Assembly (NCBI GenBank): GCA_028571685.1
Contig: CM053166.1
Coordinates: 58,614,111-58,678,110 of the forward strand
Length of the DNA: 64,000 nt
Origin: Heterohyrax brucei
Lineage: Eukaryota; Chordata; Mammalia; Hyracoidea; Procaviidae
Direction of reading: 5' to 3'
Below, in pieces: positions 1 to 63,533 of this stretch. The notes beneath the pieces are model-generated. The model did no database searches and was not told where the DNA came from. It worked only from the letters and a program-made list of their open reading frames with translations. The first letter of the stretch is position 1, and each line of letters starts with the position of its first letter. The translations under genes were made by a program, and so were the position numbers.

Positions 1-533
1 ACAAAAGAAACTTACTTAAGTGGAGAAATCTAGGAAGGCTTGACATTGTAAAAATGTCTATTTTACCCAAAGTGATTTATATATACAATGCAATCCCACT
101 ACAAATTCCAGTGTTAATGACATAGAGGAACAAATCACCAACTTCATTTGGAAAGGGAAGAAACCCTGGATATGGAAAGCACTACTGAAGAAGAGGAGCA
201 CAGCGAGAGGCCTCACACTATCCAACCTTAGAACCTACTATACTGCCATGGTAGTCAAAACAGCCTGGTACCGGTACAAAAAGAGACATAAACCAATGGA
301 ACAGAATAGAGACCCCAGAAACATCACCATCTCTTATGAACAGCTGATATTCGACAGAGGCCCAAAGGTTGTAAAGTGGGGTAAAAACAGTCTCCATGAC
401 AAGTGGTGTTAGCAAACTGGATATCCATCTGCAAAAAACTGAAACAAGACCCATATCTCACACCTTACACAAAAACGAACTCAAAGTGGATCAAAAACCT
501 AAATATCAAACCTAAAACAATAAAGATCTGTTT
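1..533 (+). mobile_element. L1 ORF2 fragment
   Basis: Plus-strand sequence matches the late part of mammalian L1 ORF2 (AAWSVWNRPETPWI-type region: 'ccaacttcatttggaaagggaag', 'agcctggtaccggtacaaaa', 'gacataaaccaatggaacag'). It is truncated at both ends and the frame is broken. Confidence 0.85.
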
Positions 534-792
534 TAGTCAGCTTAGTGCTGCTCTAATAGAAAAACCACAAATGGATGGCTTTAACAAAGGAAAGTTTATT
601 CTTACAAAGTCCAGCAGATTACAAGTCCAAATTCAGGGTTTCTGCTCCAGGGGGAGGCTTTCCCTCTGTCAGCTCTGGAAGAAAGTCCTCGTGTTGCATC
701 AGCCTTTGTTCAGGGAGCATGTTGGCATAGGAACAGAAGGTATGAAGGACGCACTCTTCTCCTAGTGCTGCTCTCTTGACGGTATGAGGTTC
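534..792 (-). mobile_element. ERVL-MaLR-like LTR, minus copy of an inverted pair
   Basis: Read on the minus strand it contains tccctgaacaaaggctgatg, a gaataaac signal and a tail resembling the MaLR ending (gtggtttttctattagagcagcactaa). Its reverse complement matches 793-960, giving an inverted repeat of roughly 150-nt arms. The class is inferred from the tail and from the adjacent internal sequence. Confidence 0.5.
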
Positions 793-1100
793 TCATGCCA
801 ACATGCTCCCTGAACAAAGGCCGATGCAACACAAGGACTTTCTCACAGAGCTGACAGAGATATAGCCTTCCCCCGGAGCGGAGACCCTGAATTGGATTTA
901 TAGCCTATTGGACTGTGTAAGAATAAACTCTCCTTTACTAAAACAGAATTTGGTACTGATGGAGTGCGGTGTTACTCTAACAAATACCTAAAATGTGGAA
1001 GCGGTTTTGAAGCTGTGAATTGATGTAAGATTCAGAAGGAAATGTGGAGAACTGTTACCACCAAAGAAGGCATAGATGGTGAGTGACAACAGCAGAGGAC
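793..1100 (+). mobile_element. ERVL-MaLR-like LTR end plus internal start
   Basis: Plus copy of the inverted pair: tgccaacatgctccctgaac to aagaataaactctcc. It is followed from about 948 by 'aatttggtactgatggagtg' and 'cctaaaatgtggaagcggtt', which resemble the start of THE1/MST/MLT internal regions. No retroviral frame survives. Confidence 0.5.
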
Positions 1101-1447
1101 CAGCAGCAGTGGCAGCAGCAGCAGAACTAGAGGCAGCACTGGAGCCAACCCATGGAGAAAGAGAGCTAAGTGCCTGTGCACAGAAGTTTCCTCATAGAGC
1201 GGGCTGCCTTCGTGCACTTGAATTGGTGGAGCTAGCCTTGCTGACGCATGGGGAGAGAAAGTTGCCTGTGTGCAGGTGGCTTCCTGGCAGAACAGACTTT
1301 TAAATTGAAACAGAGAAAAGCAAGAAAGGAAAACCAATCACAGGCCAGTCTCTCACATAATCACAATTACAAAACTCCTAAACAACACAGCACAGAAAAT
1401 TCAGCAATACATAAAAAAGATAATACACAATGACTAAGCTGGGTTTT

Positions 1448-1659
1448 AGGAACCCTGGTGGTGTAGTGGTTAAAAGCACTTGGCTCCTAAGTGAAAGGTC
1501 AGGATTTTGAACCCACTTGCCAGTTTGTGTGAAAAAGATGTGGCAGTCTGCTTCTGTAAATATTTACATTCTTGGAAACACTATGGGCAGTTCTACTCTG
1601 TCCAACACGGTGGTTGTGAGATGGAATTTTCTGGATAGCACTGGGTCTGTTTTTTGGTT
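1448..1659 (+). mobile_element. AfroSINE (older variant)
   Basis: Begins aggaaccctggtggtgtagt, has a longer middle ('atgtggcagtctgcttctgt') than the common subtype, and ends near 'actgggtctgttttttggtt'. Confidence 0.85.
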
Positions 1660-1860
1660 AAGCTAGGTTTACCTGAGAAACACAAGGGTGGTTTATCATT
1701 AGGAAATCTTTAAAAGTCATTTACCACATTAACAGACTAAAAGAAAAAAGATATCTACTAAAAAACCTACAGTAAATATTCTTAGTGGAGAATTACTAAA
1801 AGAGTCCTTTTTAAAAAAACAGGAATAGAACAAGGATGTCAACTATACCAATTCTATTCA
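1660..1860 (+). mobile_element. L1 ORF2 fragment, 5' side of an ERV insertion
   Basis: Includes 'cacattaacagactaaaaga' and 'aggatgtcaactataccaat', both recognisable from L1 ORF2 reverse transcriptase. The L1 text resumes at about 2847. Confidence 0.7.
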
Positions 1861-2846
1861 AGACTGGGTGCAGTGCAGTGACTAAGTTATTATGGCCCTT
1901 CTAGCCAGAGTCCTTTTAACTCCCACCAAATGAGTGGGTGGGACTATGCAAGTAAGGTGCTGTGGCTCACCGAGGGGATTGGACAGTTTGCTAATAACGC
2001 AAGTAAGGTACACAGAACCCTACAGGGGTGGGCCATGCAAATGAGGTGTACAGAACTGTAATGAAGAGATTGGTCAGTTTTACCATTCCACCAGGCTTAA
2101 AATGAGCCATCCCATTGGTGGAAAGGAAGTAACCATGACTACCAAGAAGAGCTAGGAGTGGAGCAGATCATTTAGACCTGGGATTCTTGTGCTGAGAACA
2201 TTCCAGAGTCAGGAGACAGGACAGCTATAACACCAGAGATGGTATAAGACAGCAGGAAATAGTTGCAAGTGGCAGAGAGCTGGCAGCAGCAGAACAAGTA
2301 TACCAGTAGAGAAGGCATGGTGGGCTTCCTGGCCACAGAGTAAGGCAACTACAGAGGGTATGCTGACCCACAGAGCCAGAGAGCTGGGCACCTTCAGGCA
2401 GTAAGCTTCCTGGCAGAGTGGAGTATCTCTGGGCAATTACTAGTGGAGGTAAAGAGATTTGTAGTACTTCTCTGAGCAGTATTACAGGGGCTGAAGGTCA
2501 GAAAGAGGCCTACCTGAGGGCATGGTTGAGAAAGGCTATCCTGATTGAAGAACTGTATGGTGAGTTGTTCTGGTCCTGAATTATAACCTGCTACTTCCCT
2601 AATAAACTATAACCATGAATATTGCTTGTGAGTTCTGTGTGGCCACTGCAATGAATTACTGAAGCCAATAGAGAAGTAGAGAGTGCCCTGGGAGCGACAG
2701 CTGGTGTCAGATTTGGTAAAGAGGCTGGAGAAAGGAGGCATGTCTGACCTCTGCTTCACAGGAATCAGCATTGGGCTGTTCACACTGATAATGATTCTAT
2801 CTCTCCCTCATGAAGTTAGAGGAGCTCAGATGCCTTTGTGCCACTG
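1861..2846 (+). mobile_element. Endogenous retroviral LTR with a short internal remnant
   Basis: About 1 kb interrupting L1 ORF2. An LTR-like body is followed by an aataaa-type signal ('cctaataaactataacc') and a 'gagttctgtgtggccactgc' end near 2655, then a short leader-like remnant with 'gctggtgtcagatttggtaa'. No gag, pol or env reading frame is present. The family was not determined. Confidence 0.55.
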
Positions 2847-2890
2847 TTTTTACACTGGAAGTCCTAGCCAGTACAGTAATATATGAAAAG
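2847..2890 (+). mobile_element. L1 ORF2 fragment, 3' side of an ERV insertion
   Basis: 'acactggaagtcctagccag' continues the ORF2 text that stops at about 1860 ('ccaattctattcaa'). Confidence 0.6.
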
Positions 2891-3103
2891 AAGGTATGGT
2901 GAGATGGGAGGGTGGGGGGAGACAGGAGTTGGGTGAAATGGATATGGGACTTAATTAAGGACTTAATTCTAGATTTGATATCTCTTATTCTACCATGTAA
3001 TATTTATATTATTATTTATCTAACTCTATAATTTCTTAATTCAGAAACAGTATATCTCATTCCTGAATGAATGAGAACACAATTCTTAAACTGTTATTTT
3101 ACT

Positions 3104-3155
3104 TTATATATGTGTGTATATATATATATATATCAAACTTTACACAGATATAAAA

Positions 3156-3188
<33 letters not shown>
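3104..3188. repeat. TA/TG microsatellite
   Basis: An alternating tatatgtgtgtatatata tract (3104-3133) and, after a short break, an uninterrupted TG run to about 3188. Confidence 0.9.
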
Positions 3189-3190
<2 letters not shown>

Positions 3191-3511
3191 AAGTTAAATG
3201 TCTCCCAAAATAGATGCCTTCCTTACATTCTGGGTCCCAACATGATACTTTGCTTTATCTCCTATAGTTTCTAATAAGTCCAGATCCCAACGTGGTGAAG
3301 CATTCATGGATGAATGAGAACAAAGTAGAGGCCAATAGTGATTAAAAGCAAAGATAACCTAAACAGATCTTTTATATGGATCATAAATTAAATTAAGCAG
3401 ATCTCTTACATGGATCACGAAAAAGCCAAAACAAAATACCAACAAAACTTTCTGCACTAGGTTACAGGAGAAACAAAATTACGGAAGAAAAGAATCATAT
3501 AGGAAACTTAC

Positions 3512-55669
<52,158 letters not shown>

Positions 55670-56741
55670 CTAAAGCAGAAATGGAAAAAATGTTATTAAA
55701 ATCAAGATGTAAACAATAAAAAGTTAATAAACATGTAGTTTTTAAAGGATTATTCAGAAATCTAATTACACTGGAGATGATAGCTAGAACACAGGTAGTT
55801 TTTATGTAAGTTTGGATTCCTTTAAATAAATTGCATATACATATATTAGAATAACATTATTGGGAATTGTGAAATACATGAAACCATTTATATCTTGAGG
55901 GCAGACACATACTACACAATGGACTATTTTGCAGTTATAACATGATGCCAGAGTATGTTAAATGAAACAGAAGGATGCCTGTGATGAATTACATGAAAAA
56001 AGTTTGAAAGCAATGTACAGTATGATCTCAGTTTTGAAAAAATGTTAATATCAATACAAAAGATTGAAAACACAACAAAATGTCAATGGCATTCATTATT
56101 TCTAGGTGGTAAAGTTATGAATCATTTTTCAGTTTTTAAACTTTTTGTCTTTTATTTCTTTTTGTTTTTAACTATGACTGTATGTTTACTTTTACACAGT
56201 AATTCTGAATCAGGTCACACCTCAGAATCAACTACGACATCCCTGTGGACTGCAGAGGCAGAAAGATGTTGAGAATTACCGCTTCAGTAACAAGAAGAAT
56301 GATGAAAGTTATCTTTTAAAAATGTTCAATGCTACAGATATTAGGCACAGGTCAGAATATTCAGGTTTGTTCCCTGCCTCTATCCCTTTCTAGCTATGTG
56401 ACCCTGGTTAAGCAAATCATTTAATTAACTTCCGTACAGTGTCTTATCTGTGAAGTATGGATAATAAAACCAACATAATTTACAGGAATGTCAAAAGTCA
56501 TAATGTATATGAAGGTGTTCTGCAAATTATAACATTTTTTAAGTGTAAATCATTACTAGCCCTATTAATATATAGCTAGAATGTGAGTGCAGTCTTTTGC
56601 TATTCTAGGTAGGACTGCTCATTCAGGTAGTTTAAATATCAAGCAACCGCCTGAAGCAGTCAAAGTCTAAATTTAAAATACTGAACTCTAGAATTTTTCC
56701 AAAAAAGAAAGATAAATGCTTCACATACGTAGGTATTTGAT

Positions 56742-56905
56742 AATTAAAAAAAAAAAAAAAAACCAAACCCACTACTGTGGAGTCTATTCGACTCATAGCC
56801 ACCCTACAGGAGAGAGCAGAACTGCCCCACTGAGTTTCCAGCGATTGACTGGTGCATTCAAAGTGCTGATCTTTTGATTAACCACTATGTTATCAGGGTT
56901 TCCAT
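56742..56905 (-). mobile_element. AfroSINE
   Basis: A long A run, then aaccaaacccactactgtgg to 'gttatcagggtttcc'; part of the head is deleted. Confidence 0.9.
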
Positions 56906-57835
56906 TTGTTAATATGGATATGAAAACATTTATAGAAATACATTTTCACAAGGTTTACTTTTTGGGGGGTCATGTTGGGGTTTCTCTAAATAAAAATTAA
57001 AAAACTGATAAAACTACAGAAAAGAAAGAGCAAAAAAACAGAAATGATCGTGATGACACCATTCCAGGTAGTTTCTTAGATATTGAAAAGTACAGTGTCA
57101 ATGTATGAAAGCTCCTTCCTTAGGCTGACAAAGCTGCAGATAATGTTGAGTTCTTCTTTCTACAGTAGAATCTTATTTCACTTTACATATTATATGTGTC
57201 TCCTAAAAGTTGGGTGGGAATGGAAATTTTATCTATCAAATCAATCAAATCATGTTTCCCACACACTGAAACTAGATTTTTAGAGATGCTTTATTTTCAT
57301 TTCCAAATGAAGTTCAACTAAATTTGTTTGTTTTTAACAATATTTTATTTTTTGGTGAAAGTTTACATCAACTAAGTCTTAATGTGTTAGTTGTATCTTT
57401 CAGGGCCTATTCTAGCTACTACTCTAGTTAAAGACCACATACTACTAGGGCAGTACTATTTATAAAAGCCCTGCAGAGGTAAGTTCTTTTGAAAATGTAG
57501 TTGTAGTAAATTTCTAACCCAACTGTGTTATAAACAGCAATTTTGTTTATTTAGTTCTCTAAAATCAGTGAATGCATGTGCTTTAAATACTCAATTTGAA
57601 GCTTTTATGTAAAAGAATAAAATGGCTCCAAAACAGCTCATGAATTCACAAAATTTTATTAGAAGTCAACCTTAGAGGTGATTTATTATAAGAGTTTCAT
57701 TTTGCAGATGAGGAAATCAAGGTCCAGAGAGCTTTAGTAATCTGCTGAGGTCTGCCAAATTACATACAGAATCATGAGTAGGTAGAATTAGATCCTTTGA
57801 CTACTTTCCCCAGTTTTTAAGAATTTCTGCTACAC

Positions 57836-58059
57836 CAGGGGTCAACAATCTTTTCCTGGAAACATCGAGACAGTAATTATTTTAGACTTTGAAGGCCATA
57901 TTGTCTCTGTTGCAACTACTCAACTCTGTCACTGTAACATGAAAACAGTCACAGACAATACATAAACAAATGTATGTAGCTATGTGCCAATAAAACTTAA
58001 TATATAAAAACAGTTACTGGACTGGATTTGGCCCCAAGGCCATAGTTCGTGAACCTCTG
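57836..58059. mobile_element. hAT-type MITE with terminal inverted repeats
   Basis: Starts caggggtcaacaatc and ends gttcgtgaacctctg (reverse complement cagaggttcacgaac). Internal 'ctttgaaggccatattgtct', 'caataaaacttaatatataa' and 'ctggatttggccccaaggcc' are of hAT-Charlie style. Confidence 0.7.
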
Positions 58060-58611
58060 TAGGATGCTATTGCTATTGCTTGTGAGTACAACGACGATAT
58101 AGAATCAGATTGTATACAAGCAGTTATTCAAACTTCCTAGTTTATGAAATCCTTGACAAAGAAGTTTTCTACCTGCTTTAATCTAGAAGGTGTATATTAG
58201 TATAATTTAGAGTGAAACAACAATTTCAAGTGAGTGAAGAAGACTATTCACAATCTGTTACGATAACTAACGTTGAAGTTGTCATTTTCTACCAAGCAAA
58301 TTAACCTAGAAAAGAGAAGGCAGATTCTGTATTCAGAGAACTACAGGTAATTCTGAATTGGGTCAGCTAGATGATTCTACGTCACATTTAAGGAAGTGAA
58401 AAACAAGAATATAGTTAGCTCAGACTTCAGTTAAGTTAAACAGTTGAAAGCACTTAAGGAGACAATGAAGTTATTACGTAAAGAACATAAGAGTTGAACG
58501 CAGATGTATGACTGACTTGAAAACAACAGCAAAACCAAAACTCAATATTGCCTTTTTGGTCTTCTCTGAGCTCAAAAACAGGCTGCAAGAAGTAGGACAG
58601 GCAAAAGAGCC

Positions 58612-58780
58612 CCCCAAAACAAACCAACCCACTGCTGTCGAGTTGATTCTGACTCACAGCAACCCTACAGGACAGACGAGAACTGCCCCATGGAGTTTCC
58701 AAGGAGCACCCAGTAGATTCAAACTATTGACCTTCTGGTTAGCAGCTGTAGTACTAACCACTATGACACCAGGGTTTCCA
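58612..58780 (-). mobile_element. AfroSINE
   Basis: cccccaaaacaaaccaaccc to 'tgacaccagggtttcc'; near consensus. Confidence 0.94.
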
Positions 58781-59941
58781 GGCACAAGAGCAGGGAGGTA
58801 CATTTTTAAAAGTCAGAATATAAAATACACAAGTATAAGGTGTAGAATAATTGGCTTTGCACTTCAGTGGCAAGGTAATACACAGGAACATTATCAGCCA
58901 CATTGTAACATTCTGAACAGGAAAAATCCATCACCAGCACATAGAAACAAAAGGGTGACACAGGAACTTGCGAAATAATTACCCTGTTATGATACAGAAC
59001 ACTGAATTCAGAACCTAAAGCTGGTGAAAAACTTGGAGAGGGTTACGAGGCTGAACAGATATGACCAAAAGACTAGAAAATCATTTCAAAGTAGAAATGT
59101 TAAAGGATTTGGGTTGATCACTGTACATTTAAGAATTAGGTCCTAGACGATCATTAAGTGAGATCACTGATTAAATGAAAAGTTCTCTCTCCATATAGTC
59201 ACAACCAGTTGTCATTCCATATAGTCATCACAGTCTACATACATATATGATACTCTGACACAACCTAAACACAGATCTAAAGCCTAGGGTTTCACATTAA
59301 GTCAAGATACATGCTAAAAGGAGGCTGTGCTATCTTCTCTGAAGAAAATTAAAAATAAGACTTGTAATTGTGTTAGATGTGGCTATACTGAAAAGCAATT
59401 ACATAGACTAGTTATCTTATGAAAATTTTACAGTCTGTAGAGAAGTATTTTATAAAGATGTACACAATAATTTCCAAAAGCTATATTGCCTAACTTAGGA
59501 AGTAACATGCTACATTTCAGCACACAAATTAATAGAACTGCTTTGTAAAATCAATAAAAGATCAAAATTGCTTTAGTTATTAGATAGGGAATTGTTCATA
59601 GCAAAATAACAAGTTTCAGTTTTTAGAATTAAAGGTGCCTTTTGGATATCAGAATTAATGCTCTAATTAGCTGGAGACTGCCATTAATTACTTCTGTATA
59701 TATACCCTCATTACTGGAGAGGACTGTATGTAAATACTGGGTTTCATTAAGGCATAAAACTCTCTGATAAACCCTTAAGTTAGCTCTGTGCAAATTAACT
59801 GAAAGAGAATGACTGCATCAAAATGGCTATTATAACTTCTGGCTGATCTCTTAAGAGGTGCTGCTGAGGTATATACATTACTCTTGGAGATACCAAGACT
59901 CTAAATAGCAGTGGTGTACAAAAGAACTTTCTATGATGATG

Positions 59942-60100
59942 GAGGAGCCCTGGTGGCGTGGTGGTTAAGAACTTGGCTGCTAGCCAAAAGGTTGGCAGTT
60001 CAAACCCACCAGCTGCTCTTTGGAAACCCTAGAGGGCAGCTCTAATCTATCCTGCAGCATTATTATGAGTGAGGATCGACTCAATGACAACAGGTTTTAG
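59942..60100 (+). mobile_element. AfroSINE
   Basis: ggagccctggtggcgtggtg to 'actcaatgacaacaggtttt'. Confidence 0.93.
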
Positions 60101-60117
60101 TAATGATAGAAATGGTC

Positions 60118-60290
60118 TATATCCACACGGTCCAATATAGTAGCCATTAGCCACCGGTGGTATTGGGCACTTGAAATGTGGCCAGGGCAACTGAGAAACC
60201 AAACTTTTAGTTTTATTTAATTTTAATTAATTAAAATTTATGTAGCCATGTATAGCTAGTGGCTCCTGCACTGGACAGTTCAGCTCCTCT
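60118..60290. mobile_element. hAT-type palindromic MITE
   Basis: 'cggtccaatatagtagccat' and 'ctagtggctcctgcactgga' are inverted ends. The centre is an AT palindrome, aattttaattaattaaaatt. Confidence 0.65.
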
Positions 60291-62496
60291 TGAAAGTACT
60301 GGAAAACAGCATTCCTAAACAAACTTCTAGTTCTGCACAGTTCAGGAATCCAGAAGACCATCTTTAAGTCAGAGAAGCATACAGGCCCATACTTTTGCAA
60401 TTTGCAAAATCAATAAAGGAAAATGAGAACATTATCAGAAGTCTCTCTCACTTTTATGTATACAAGGAATAAATGGCTTTTATCATCTTCCTTGCATCAA
60501 CCAAATTCATACATCTCCTGAGCTGGCTGTAATAAACTTAACCAAACACAGGAATATTGCTTCTATTTATATTGAGTTTCTTCAACATACTTCACTGTAG
60601 GGAAATATGCTTTCTACAGGCAGAAATAATTCATAAATCAAGGAGATGACCTTCAGAACAGATCCCCTCCTGGGCCTCCTCCCTGGATAGACAAGCTCAG
60701 ATATCCACAGACATCTGCCCATCACTCTCCTGTCCCTCCCCACCACACCCCTGGCTCAATAACTCCTTCAAATAGATGTCACCCAGGGTTAAAGTACAGG
60801 TGTGCTTCTCTGAGCTGAGGCCCATACCCACACAGCACCGATTTTTCAGACTGCTTAGCCTTCAGTCTGTCCATGAATTCCAATATTCAGTCTGAGAAAA
60901 TATGATCCTCATATCTAGTCCTATGGTTAGGTCTATGTCATTTGTCAAAGGAAGTATTATTTATAGTGGATTTCTTCTCCAAACTGAAGTATTAAAATTT
61001 TAGAACTTAGTATGACATAAAAGTGGGAAAAACAGCAGCATATGAACTGCCTGGTAACCAAAATGGAGAAGACATTTTCCATTATAATTCACAGGGATAA
61101 GATAAAACGAAGAAGGGAGAATTTTTTAAAAAGTGTGTGATGGTAATTCAAATCACATGCAGGGTTCCATAAACTTGATTCAGACTTGGTTTTAAGGATA
61201 GTCTTGAAAATGATGGCTAATGTTTTCTAATTATTCAAACAATTTTCTCTTTAGGGATTTGTGGTTTCTGGTAGCCTGATGAAGAGGATAAATGCCAAAA
61301 TAAATGTACAAATATGGAAAAGAATAATTTCTGATGTATTATTGATGCTATTATAACCAATAATGATTAACAGACTTGAAATTTCTGCAAAGGTGGTCAG
61401 ATAAGTAAAATGAGTAATATTTTATATCCTGGCATTAAAAAGTCTCCCAAGGCTATTTCAAAATGAGGAAAAGGTTCATCTGCACAAATAAAAAATTCAC
61501 TACTAAAATATATCAAAATTGATCTAAACAGGTATAAACATTTAGGAAGACAATTTATTCAGACCAATCTATACAGACACATATACACTATAAAAACAAT
61601 TCCAGTTGTAGACAACCTACACTACGAATATAATCAGAGCTGTATGAAGTTTTATCAGTGAAAATGGTCAGTGCAACATTATTTATGGTGTGGAAAACTG
61701 GAGGCAATCTTCAGATCTAGGAGCTGGTTGATTAAATTATGTTATCTACACATGAGAAAATACTGTGGCTCCAGTAAAGGTGGGTTTTAGGATAATAACT
61801 TTTAATAGTGATGTATCAGAATCACCCAAAGGGATTTTTCAAGGTGCACATGTCCCTCACATGCACACCTAGGGTTGCAGGAAGGAGGAGGGTCCCTTGG
61901 TTGAGAGTCACTGGTATAATGAGTCACAGTTACTGATGAGAATGTGTTGTATCTGCCAAATATGCTGGAGTGTAAACCAGTATTTAAACCATCACTTATC
62001 GTATGATATAAAAATAAATGGTTTACCAAAAGTTATGCACAGTCTGATCCACATTTGCTTTTAAATCTGTTTTAAAACAAATTTAAAGTATTGTACTGTA
62101 TATTCATGTACAAAAGACTAGGAATCCCTACCAAAATGGTAACAGTGATTCTCCTAAGGGGATAGAACTACAAGGGAGTTTTATTTATTTCCTGTGCTTT
62201 TCTTTAAATTTTCCACACAAATATGTTACTCTTATAATTAGAAGGTAGTTACGTATTTTTTCCAACTAAACTTAATTCTGGGCAGGCAACTGTTAAGTGG
62301 CCCATAGAACCAACCAGGAATACTTAATTCTCAAATCAATACATGTGTGGTACTTGCCAACACATATTTATTCATTCATTGAATGCATGCTTATTAAGCA
62401 CCTTTTAAGTGCCAGGCACAGGAACAATTTACAAAACATAGGGACACAGACAGTGAACAGTAAATAAAAATAGAACATCAGTCAAGAAGAAAAAAA

Positions 62497-62650
62497 AATA
62501 CAGGGTGGAAAGGAGGAGTATGCTGTCACAGGGTGGGAAGAGCAGCTAAAGGTGCATAGCAGAGTGTGTGAGTGGTTTTGTGGCAACTTGACTTGGAGTG
62601 TAACCTTTCACTTAAAGCACAGTAAAAAAATATGAGAACAAAAAAAAAAG
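62497..62650 (+). mobile_element. L1 3' end fragment
   Basis: 'agtatgctgtcacagggtgg', 'gcttgt'-less variant of the UTR, then 'aacttgacttggagtgtaac', 'cacttaaagcacagtaaaaa' and an A run. Confidence 0.55.
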
Positions 62651-62734
62651 AGTACAGAAATAATGACATTCAAGTGATGCCAAAGATCAAGGGGTTAAAG
62701 AAGACCTCTCTGACTGCCTGTCATCTGAGTAGTT

Positions 62735-62870
62735 GTTGTTAGGTGCTGTCAAGTCAGTTCTGACTCACAGACTCATAGCAACCCTTTGAACAACAGAACG
62801 AAACATTGCCCGGTCTTGTGCCATGTCCACAATTGTTCTTATGCTTAAGCCCCTTGTTGAGTAGTAGCCT
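62735..62870 (-). mobile_element. RTE/AfroSINE-type tail
   Basis: gttgttgttaggtgctgtca, 'aacagaacgaaacattgccc' and 'aattgttcttatgcttaagc' match the reverse complement of the RTE 3' end seen at 4640-4785 and 53730-53855. Confidence 0.75.
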
Positions 62871-62999
62871 CATGCAGTTAAGGGAGTGAGCTATGAGGCT
62901 CTCAGGCTGAGGAAATAGCATGTGTATACAATGGTGGGAATGTTCTTGGTGTTGAATCTAAAGACCAATTTGAGCAGAACTTTCATCTTAATAATTTAG

Positions 63000-63300
63000 A
63001 GTTTTGCAATCTATAAACATGAAATATCTCCCCATTTATTCAGCTCTTCTTTAATTCTTCTTAGTAATACTAGTATATAAGCCTTGTACTTCTTCTGTTA
63101 AATTTATTCCTAAATATGTATTTTTGATGTTTTTGTGAAGGAAATTGCTCCTTAATTTCATTTTCAGATTGTTCATTGTTCACATATACAGTTTAATTTT
63201 GTATGCTGATGCTGGATTCTGCAACCTTGCTGAACTTATTAGTTCTAATAGTTTTTATTTTTATTTTTTTGGTGGATTTCTTAGCATATGTATAGGATTA
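63000..63300 (-). mobile_element. L1 ORF2 fragment
   Basis: 'tttattcctaaatatgtatt', 'catatacagtttaattttgt' and 'tctgcaaccttgctgaactt' are reverse-strand L1 ORF2. Confidence 0.65.
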
Positions 63301-63395
63301 TGCATAGATAATAAAAAACAGTAAATAAAAAGAATTTTCCTTTCTTTCTCATCTGCATGTCTTTTGTTTTCTCGCCTGATTATAGTAAAATCAAC

Positions 63396-63533
63396 ACAAC
63401 GAAACCCACTGCTGTTGAGTCAGTTCCGACTCATAGTGACCTACACACAAAGTAGCACCGTCCCATAGAATTTCTAAGGAGCACCTTCTGGTTAGCAGAC
63501 AAAGCATTTAACCACTAAGCCAGCAGGGTTTCC
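63396..63533 (-). mobile_element. AfroSINE
   Basis: caacgaaacccactgctgtt to 'gccagcagggtttcc', with a deletion in the body. Confidence 0.9.

Larger units (their letters stand above)
1..3511 (-). other. CASK: CASK intron after the PDZ exon (incomplete), nested retroelements
   Basis: Layered transposon debris: plus-strand L1 ORF2 pieces (1-533, 1660-1860, 2847-2890), an inverted pair of MaLR-like LTRs (534-960) running into MaLR-like internal sequence to about 1100, a less clear repeat with CAG-rich segment to about 1440, an AfroSINE (1448-1659) and an ERV LTR fragment (1861-2846). 2900-3500 is AT-rich with a TA/TG microsatellite. No coding exon seen. Confidence 0.8.

Noticed and set aside
1076..1303. 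CAG-rich stretch that might be a coding polyglutamine/alanine tract
   Set aside because: Short and impure, lies in LTR/internal repeat debris, and has no exon signals.
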